From Pseudomonadota bacterium (GTDB lineage Bacteria > Pseudomonadota > Alphaproteobacteria > Rhizobiales > Hyphomicrobiaceae), in the NCBI GenBank assembly GCA_023412805.1, contig JAEZRM010000096.1:1-28460 (forward strand): a DNA stretch of 28,460 bases, in the 5' to 3' direction. The notes below the pieces were generated by a model that was given only the letters and a program-made list of their open reading frames with translations, made no database searches and was not told the origin of the DNA. This document shows, one piece after another, positions 24,212 to 28,460 of the stretch (positions within the stretch are counted from its first letter, which is position 1; every line of letters begins with the position of its first letter). The position numbers were made by a program, and so were the translations under genes.

Positions 24212-25408
24212 ATGAGCGACGCGAGCAAGCTGGCCGCAGCGCATCGAGCGTTGGCAGTCTCGGAGCGCAGCGGCATCGATCCGTTCATCGTCATGGACGT
24301 GATGAGCGCCGCCGCTGCCAAGGAGGCAACCGGCGCGCATGTCATCCACATGGAGGTCGGCCAGCCCGCGACCGCGGCCCCCAAGGCGGCCCGCGACGCC
24401 GTCCGTCGCGCGCTCGACAGCGACAAACTCGGCTACACGCTGGCGCTCGGCATGGAGCCGCTCAGGGCACGTATCGCGGGGCTCTATCGCGACTGGTACG
24501 GCGTCGAGGTCGCGCCCGAGAGGATCGTCGTGACGAACGGCTCGTCGGCGGCGTTCGTGCTCGCATTTCTGGCCGTATTCGACGCCGGTGATGCCGTGGC
24601 GCTCCCCTCGCCCGGCTACCCCTGCTACCGCCATATCCTGACGGCGCTCGGTCAGCGTCCCGTGATGCTTGAAACGGGTCCGGCGACACGGTGGATGCCG
24701 ACAGCGCAGCAGGTGATCGACGCCGCGACCAGCGAGCGCGTCTCCGGCCTCCTCATCGCCAGCCCCTCCAATCCGACCGGCACCATGCTCGAGCCGCAGC
24801 GCCTCGCTGAGATCGTCGCGGCCTGCAAGCAGACCGGCACTTGGTTCATTTCCGACGAGATCTACCAGGGCCTGACCTACGGCGTGCCGCAGGCCACGGC
24901 GCTGCAGTATTCGGATGACGCGATCATCATCAACAGCTTCTCGAAATACTTTTCGATGACCGGCTGGCGCGTCGGCTGGATGGTCGTGCCCGACAAGCTC
25001 GTCCGCCCGGTCGAGCGGCTCGCACAGAACCTCTACATCTCGCCGCCGGCCGTCTCACAGGTGGCGGCGCTCGGCGCTTTCGACGGCATGGACGAGCTCG
25101 AAGCCAACAAGCGCGTCTACACTGCCAACCGCGATTTGCTGCTGTCAGCGCTGCCGAAGGCGGGGCTCACGGAGATCGTCCCGGCTGACGGCGCCTTCTA
25201 TCTCTACGCGGACGTCGGCGCGTACACGAACGACAGCCTGGCTTTCGCCAAGAGAATGCTCGACGAGACCGGCGTCGCCGCGACGCCGGGCGTCGATTTC
25301 GATGCCGGCAGAGGCAGCCGCTTCATCCGCTTCTCCTACGCTGGATCGACAGAGGACATGGCCGAGGCCGCCCGCCGCCTTCAAAACTGGGACGCGTTGC
25401 AGCACTAA
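24212..25408 (+). CDS. PLP-dependent class I/II aminotransferase
   Basis: A 398-aa fold-type I aminotransferase of the aspartate-aminotransferase family. The PLP-contact motifs are clear: SPSNPTG (184-190), DEIYQG with D215, the Schiff-base lysine K245 in SFSKYFSMTGWRVGW, R253 in the same segment, and the substrate-carboxylate Arg in FIRFSYAGS near the C terminus. ATG 24212 is chosen because AGGAGA (24198-24203) lies 8 bases upstream; an in-frame ATG at 24179 is less well placed. The amino-acid substrate is unknown. It is divergent from the NMT1-like gene (163-base spacer) and precedes groESL, separated from groES by a 184-base regulatory region. Confidence 0.93.
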   Translation: MSDASKLAAAHRALAVSERSGIDPFIVMDVMSAAAAKEATGAHVIHMEVGQPATAAPKAARDAVRRALDSDKLGYTLALGMEPLRARIAGLYRDWYGVEVAPERIVVTNGSSAAFVLAFLAVFDAGDAVALPSPGYPCYRHILTALGQRPVMLETGPATRWMPTAQQVIDAATSERVSGLLIASPSNPTGTMLEPQRLAEIVAACKQTGTWFISDEIYQGLTYGVPQATALQYSDDAIIINSFSKYFSMTGWRVGWMVVPDKLVRPVERLAQNLYISPPAVSQVAALGAFDGMDELEANKRVYTANRDLLLSALPKAGLTEIVPADGAFYLYADVGAYTNDSLAFAKRMLDETGVAATPGVDFDAGRGSRFIRFSYAGSTEDMAEAARRLQNWDALQH

Positions 25409-25424
25409 CCGGCAGCGATCAAAT

Positions 25425-25451
25425 TTGGCACTCTCGCCTTGACAGTGCTAG
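25425..25451 (+). promoter_or_regulatory. CIRCE-like HrcA operator upstream of groES
   Basis: TTGGCACTC-N9-CAGTGCTAG has the exact CIRCE geometry (consensus TTAGCACTC-N9-GAGTGCTAA). The left arm matches 8 of 9 and the right arm 7 of 9. The right arm overlaps the -35 box at 25439-25444. This fits HrcA repression of groESL, as in many alphaproteobacteria. hrcA itself is not in the window. Confidence 0.85.
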
Positions 25452-25469
25452 ACCCCCGCCGCATATACC
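25438..25469 (+). promoter_or_regulatory. groESL promoter, housekeeping and/or RpoH type
   Basis: TTGACA (25439-25444) is a perfect -35 box, 17 bases before CATATA (25462-25467; TATACC at 25464 is an alternative). The same bases read CTTGAC-N17-GCATATA, close to alphaproteobacterial RpoH promoters. Both heat-shock sigma factor and HrcA control are therefore plausible. The -10 region lies between GC-rich arms CCCCGC (25454-25459) and GCGGGG (25474-25479). The transcript would carry a ~115-base leader without other recognised elements. Confidence 0.6.
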
Positions 25470-25592
25470 CGGCGCGGGGTCCTCGAAGGCGCCGTACCGC
25501 GCCATCCGGCAGTTTCCCGCAGCCGCGCCCAGGTGAACACCACCCAAGCCCGGCATTCAGACAAATCGTAGCTAATACAAGAGGATGAACCC

Positions 25593-25907
25593 ATGAAGTT
25601 CCGCCCTCTCCATGATCGCGTGGTTGTCCGCCGCGTCGAGGAGGACACCAAGACCGCCGGTGGCATCATCATTCCTGACACCGCCAAGGAAAAGCCCATG
25701 CAGGGCGTTGTCGTCTCCGTAGGCCCCGGTGCCCGCGATGAGGCCGGCAAGCTCGTCGCCCTCGAAGTCAAGGCCGGCGACAAGGTGCTGTTCGGTAAGT
25801 GGTCCGGCACGGAAGTGAAGATCAACGGCGAGGATCTCCTGATCATGAAGGAGAGCGACATCCTCGGTGTTCTCGAAGGCAAGGCCTCGGCCAAAGCGGC
25901 CGCCTGA
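25593..25907 (+). CDS. groES: Co-chaperonin GroES
   Basis: A 104-aa Hsp10 co-chaperonin that caps GroEL in the cytoplasm. It opens with MKFRPLHDRVVVRRVEEDTKTAGGIIIPDTAKEKP, which contains the mobile loop that docks on GroEL. VVSVGPGARDEAGK and KVLFGKWSGTEVKINGEDLLIMKESDILGV complete the domain. The length is slightly above the usual 94-97 aa because of an Ala/Lys-rich tail. GAGG (25581-25584) lies 8 bases before the ATG. It is the first gene of groES-groEL, downstream of the CIRCE-like operator. Confidence 0.98.
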   Translation: MKFRPLHDRVVVRRVEEDTKTAGGIIIPDTAKEKPMQGVVVSVGPGARDEAGKLVALEVKAGDKVLFGKWSGTEVKINGEDLLIMKESDILGVLEGKASAKAAA

Positions 25908-25910
25908 GCA

Positions 25911-25998
25911 GGTCCAGAACTCCGGACCCCGCCAGGTCGCCAGAGGCACCTTGGCTCGGTCCGGGCTCATCCCCCCAGCCGATAGTGAGTGAGCCAAG
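25911..25998 (+). promoter_or_regulatory. Foldable groES-groEL intercistronic spacer with hairpin against the groEL start
   Basis: CTTGGCTC (25950-25957) and GAGCCAAG (25991-25998) form a perfect 8-bp stem whose 3' arm ends one base before the groEL ATG. It covers the only weak Shine-Dalgarno-like GAG. An inner GGCT/AGCC (25964-25967, 25977-25980) closes part of the loop. Upstream, CCGGACC (25922-25928) can pair either with GGTCC (25911-25915, partial) or with GGTCCGG (25958-25964). Alternative folds are thus possible. This could tune GroEL translation, perhaps by temperature. That function is an inference. Confidence 0.5.
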
Positions 25999-27618
25999 AT
26001 GGCAGCCAAAGACGTAAAGTTCTCCCAGGACGCCCGCGAGCGGATGCTGCGCGGTGTCGACATCCTCGCCAACACCGTGAAGGTCACGCTCGGTCCCAAG
26101 GGCCGCAACGTCGTGCTCGAAAAGTCGTTCGGCGCGCCCCGGATCACCAAGGACGGCGTCACTGTCGCCAAGGAGATCGAACTGGAGGACAAGTTCGAGA
26201 ATATGGGCGCCCAGATGGTGCGCGAGGTCGCTTCGAAGACCAATGATCTCGCCGGAGACGGCACCACCACGGCAACCGTTCTGGCGCAGGCCATCGTCAA
26301 GGAAGGTGCCAAGGCCGTCGCCGCCGGCATGAATCCGATGGATCTCAAGCGCGGCATCGACCTTGCCGTGGACGCCATCGTCACCGACCTCAAGTCGCAC
26401 GCCAAGAAGGTCACCTCCAACGACGAGATCGCCCAAGTCGGCACCATCTCCGCCAACGGCGATACGGAGATCGGCCGCTTCCTGGCGGAGGCCATGCAGA
26501 AGGTCGGCAACGAGGGCGTGATCACGGTCGAAGAGGCCAAAAGCCTGCACACCGAGCTTGAGGTGGTCGAGGGCATGCAGTTCGACCGTGGCTATGTTTC
26601 CCCCTATTTCGTCACCAACGCGGAGAAGATGCGGGCCGAGCTCGAGGATCCCTATGTGCTGATCCACGAGAAGAAGCTGTCGGGTCTGCAGTCGATGCTG
26701 CCGCTGCTCGAACAGGTCGTGCAATCCGGCAAGCCGCTCCTGATCATCGCCGAGGAGGTCGAGGGCGAGGCGCTGGCGACGCTGGTCGTCAACCGTCTGC
26801 GCGGCGGCCTGAAGGTGGCCGCGGTCAAGGCGCCCGGCTTTGGCGATCGCCGCAAGGCGATGCTGGAGGACATTGCGATCCTCACCGGCGGCACGGTGAT
26901 CTCCGAAGACCTCGGCATCAAGCTCGAAAACGTCACGGTGAAAATGCTGGGCCGTGCCAAGAAGGTCGTGATCGACAAGGAGAACACCACGATCGTCGAC
27001 GGGGCCGGCGCCAAGAAGGACATCGAGGCGCGTAGCCAGCAGATCAGGGCTCAGATCGAAGAGACGGCCTCGGATTACGACCGTGAGAAGCTCCAGGAGC
27101 GGCTGGCCAAGCTGGCAGGCGGCGTCGCCGTGATCCGGGTCGGCGGCGCGACCGAGGTCGAGGTCAAGGAACGCAAGGACCGTGTGGACGATGCCCTGCA
27201 TGCGACGCGGGCTGCCGTCGAGGAAGGCATCCTGCCCGGCGGCGGCGTGGCCCTGCTGCGTGCCCTCAAGGCGCTGGATGTCGTCAAGACCGCCAATGCG
27301 GACCAGAAGGCCGGTGTCGATATCGTGCGTCGCGCCATCCAGGTGCCGGCCCGGCAGATTGTGCAGAATGCGGGCGAGGACGGTTCCGTCATCGTCGGCA
27401 AGCTCCTCGAGAACGAGACCTACACGTGGGGCTTCAACGCGGCGACGGGCGAGTACCAGGACATGGTCCAGGCCGGTGTGATCGATCCTGCCAAGGTGGT
27501 GCGTACCGCCTTGCAGGATGCGGCCTCGGTTGCCTCGCTGCTCATCACGACCGAAGCGCTGGTGGCTGACAAGCCGAAGAAGGCCGAACCGGCGAGCGCT
27601 CCCGCGATGGACTTCTGA
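25999..27618 (+). CDS. groEL: Chaperonin GroEL (Hsp60)
   Basis: A 539-aa chaperonin that folds proteins in an ATP-dependent double ring with GroES. The equatorial ATP site shows DGVTVAKEIEL, GDGTTTATVLAQ and, near residue 395, DDALHATRAAVEEG. The apical domain (~190-375) includes GYVSPYFVTN and PLLIIAEEVEGEAL. The protein starts with the standard MAAKDVKFS. Unlike most bacterial GroEL proteins, it lacks a Gly-Gly-Met repeat tail and ends PKKAEPASAPAMDF. It is co-transcribed with groES and followed by a strong terminator. This may be one of several groEL copies, as is common in Hyphomicrobiales; copy number cannot be judged here. Confidence 0.98.
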   Translation: MAAKDVKFSQDARERMLRGVDILANTVKVTLGPKGRNVVLEKSFGAPRITKDGVTVAKEIELEDKFENMGAQMVREVASKTNDLAGDGTTTATVLAQAIVKEGAKAVAAGMNPMDLKRGIDLAVDAIVTDLKSHAKKVTSNDEIAQVGTISANGDTEIGRFLAEAMQKVGNEGVITVEEAKSLHTELEVVEGMQFDRGYVSPYFVTNAEKMRAELEDPYVLIHEKKLSGLQSMLPLLEQVVQSGKPLLIIAEEVEGEALATLVVNRLRGGLKVAAVKAPGFGDRRKAMLEDIAILTGGTVISEDLGIKLENVTVKMLGRAKKVVIDKENTTIVDGAGAKKDIEARSQQIRAQIEETASDYDREKLQERLAKLAGGVAVIRVGGATEVEVKERKDRVDDALHATRAAVEEGILPGGGVALLRALKALDVVKTANADQKAGVDIVRRAIQVPARQIVQNAGEDGSVIVGKLLENETYTWGFNAATGEYQDMVQAGVIDPAKVVRTALQDAASVASLLITTEALVADKPKKAEPASAPAMDF

Positions 27619-27622
27619 GACG

Positions 27623-27655
27623 AACGGGCCCGGCGGTGCCGCCGGGCTCGTTTTC
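27623..27655 (+). terminator. Rho-independent terminator of groESL
   Basis: A GC-rich stem built around CCCGGCG/CGCCGGG (27629-27635, 27640-27646), extended outward by G-C, one G-U and A-T pairs, with a GTGC apex at 27636-27639. It runs into TTTT at 27651-27654. It starts 5 bases after the groEL stop and has the canonical stem plus U-tract layout. Confidence 0.88.
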
Positions 27656-27707
27656 CCTGAGCGTTGTCACGATCATTGGATCTGTTTTCGAACGATTGGA
27701 GAATGAG

Positions 27708-28040
27708 ATGATCAAGCATCGTACTTTCTCCGCTCGCGCGGAGAACACGCAAATGGCGCGGCACCTCGCGGCCTTGGCCGTTGCCGCCAGCCTCTCTCTC
27801 GTGCCCGTTGCGGCCCATGGCGCCGAGAGTCCCGACTCTGGAGCCAATGCAGCAGACACTTTCGAACGGTTGAGGTTGCCGCCGATCCCATACCTGGACA
27901 CGATGCCGTGGTCGAATTGGGAGCGGGCCAACGCCACTATGAAGGTGGATACGTTGCTGTCGCCGGTTCTTGGGCCATCGGGTATCCGTCTCGACGCTAC
28001 CCCGCACGAGCATGGTCGGCCGCAGCCTGCCATGAGCTGA
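27708..28040 (+). CDS. Small predicted secreted protein of unknown function
   Basis: A 110-aa ORF, not recognised. GGAG (27698-27701) precedes ATG 27708 by 6 bases. A second start, ATG 27753, has its own GGAG (27740-27743) at 9 bases and gives a cleaner signal peptide: MARHLAALAVAASLSLVPVAAHG, cleaved before AES. The mature part (~70 aa) is rich in Pro, Leu and Asp (LRLPPIPYLDTMPWSNWERA) and has no Cys, TM or known motif. It lies beyond the groEL terminator and so should have its own promoter, not clearly visible. It is probably periplasmic. It could be a chance frame, but two well-placed ribosome sites and a signal peptide argue otherwise. Confidence 0.6.
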   Translation: MIKHRTFSARAENTQMARHLAALAVAASLSLVPVAAHGAESPDSGANAADTFERLRLPPIPYLDTMPWSNWERANATMKVDTLLSPVLGPSGIRLDATPHEHGRPQPAMS

Positions 28041-28045
28041 GGCGT

Positions 28046-28068
28046 CGGAGCGGCCGCGCGCCGCTCCG
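28046..28068 (+). terminator. Perfect 9-bp hairpin after the small secreted gene
   Basis: CGGAGCGGC-cgcgc-GCCGCTCCG starts 5 bases after the stop at 28040. There is no U tract, so it is a terminator-like or 3'-protecting hairpin rather than a certain terminator. The 136 bases from here to 28204 hold no other recognised feature apart from the ribosome site. Confidence 0.5.
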
Positions 28069-28188
28069 CTGTCTGCGGAGGTCCGTTGCCTTGAACCGAC
28101 TAGCCGAGGCGCGAGCATCGAACGAACGCGACGGTCATCCGTTATGCTCATGCAGCATGGCTACGCAGCGGTTCGCATGCTCAAGCGG

Positions 28189-28198
28189 AAGGAGGTGA
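28189..28198 (+). promoter_or_regulatory. Near-complete Shine-Dalgarno of the 77-aa secreted protein
   Basis: AAGGAGGTGA pairs without mismatch to the 16S 3' tail over ten bases and lies 6 bases before ATG 28205. It is the strongest ribosome site in the window, decides the start, and argues that this small ORF is real and highly translated. Confidence 0.85.
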
Positions 28199-28204
28199 CG
28201 AGAG

Positions 28205-28438
28205 ATGAGAGGCATCGTTGTTGCCGTCGCCTTGTTGGGAATGGCAAATGTACTCCAGGCCAGGGAGACGGACTTTCCGCGCGGAGAGGTACGGAGCTCG
28301 GCAGCGCCCGCCCGGCAGCTCGCGACAAGCTCCGGTGCGACCTCACGCACCGACACTGAGAAGCCGCGCCGCATCGAGCGCAAGAGCGCCGACTTTTCGG
28401 CCGAGCGCATTGTCCCTGACATCTGCACCGGGTGCTGA
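28205..28438 (+). CDS. 77-aa predicted secreted peptide ending in CxxC
   Basis: Not a recognised family. It has a signal peptide, MRGIVVAVALLGMANVLQA, with predicted cleavage before RETD. The mature part (~58 aa) is hydrophilic, Arg/Ser/Thr/Glu-rich and probably disordered, and ends in ICTGC. The terminal CxxC could bind metal or heme-like ligands or form a disulfide; this is speculation. An excellent Shine-Dalgarno (28189-28198) sits directly upstream. It follows the hairpin at 28046-28068, so it may be a separate small transcription unit. Confidence 0.62.
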   Translation: MRGIVVAVALLGMANVLQARETDFPRGEVRSSAAPARQLATSSGATSRTDTEKPRRIERKSADFSAERIVPDICTGC

Positions 28439-28460
28439 ACGGCCGGGCCGCCCAGCCGCG

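Noticed and set aside
25843..27201. Long minus-strand open frame opposite groEL
   Set aside because: It mirrors groEL codons, shows no recognisable domain, and lies within the chaperonin operon.

Overview
The window looks like a chromosomal segment from an alphaproteobacterium, most likely Hyphomicrobiales (Rhizobiales-like). I infer this from the high G+C, the Shine-Dalgarno-type starts, the groESL operon with a CIRCE element, and protein flavours such as the HNH endonuclease and the short OpgH. The genus is not fixed by what is visible. No tRNA, rRNA, CRISPR array, insertion sequence or integrase was seen. Most of the segment is ordinary core and housekeeping chromosome.

Layout. The first ~130 bases are G/C homopolymer runs and C-rich sequence that look like a sequence-end artefact. 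Bases 232-5303 (+) are a TetR regulator / membrane-fusion protein / RND permease efflux operon. A membrane DUF533/YebE-like protein follows (5395-6516) and converges on an orphan OpgH-type glucan glucosyltransferase (6535-8340, -). Next come a zinc-less BchC-like MDR dehydrogenase (8420-9469, +), an MgtC/DUF4010 membrane protein (9456-10748, -), panB (10954-11784, +) and an aldo/keto reductase (11855-12874, +). On the minus strand follow a nitronate-monooxygenase-like flavoprotein, a crotonase-fold protein lacking both catalytic glutamates, and sucC without sucD. After a small NTF2-like gene there is a tandem pair of YafK/DpaA-type YkuD-domain proteins (16676-19133, -), one a predicted lipoprotein. 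Then come a TauE/SafE permease with an HpaI-type aldolase (19284-20902, -), an HNH endonuclease, moaB (+), and rnhB with a signal-less NMT1/THI5-like binding protein (-). A class I/II aminotransferase precedes groES-groEL (25593-27618, +) and two small predicted secreted proteins close the window.

How the genes work together. The efflux operon is a self-contained regulated export unit that still needs an outer-membrane channel from elsewhere. Several genes concern the envelope: OpgH (periplasmic glucans), the two DpaA-like enzymes (peptidoglycan-protein links), the DUF533 protein and the MgtC-like protein. groESL carries layered control: a degenerate CIRCE overlapping a promoter, a dyad-rich groES-groEL spacer that folds up against the groEL start codon, and a strong terminator.

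The best leads for something not yet described are the tandem DpaA-like pair, the two-tier stem-loop between the HNH gene and moaB (21779-21819), the foldable groES-groEL spacer, the GroEL lacking its Gly-Gly-Met tail, and the 77-aa secreted peptide with a near-complete anti-SD match and a C-terminal CxxC. No clear new multi-gene system was found. All family calls come from reading motifs by eye; no database search was run.
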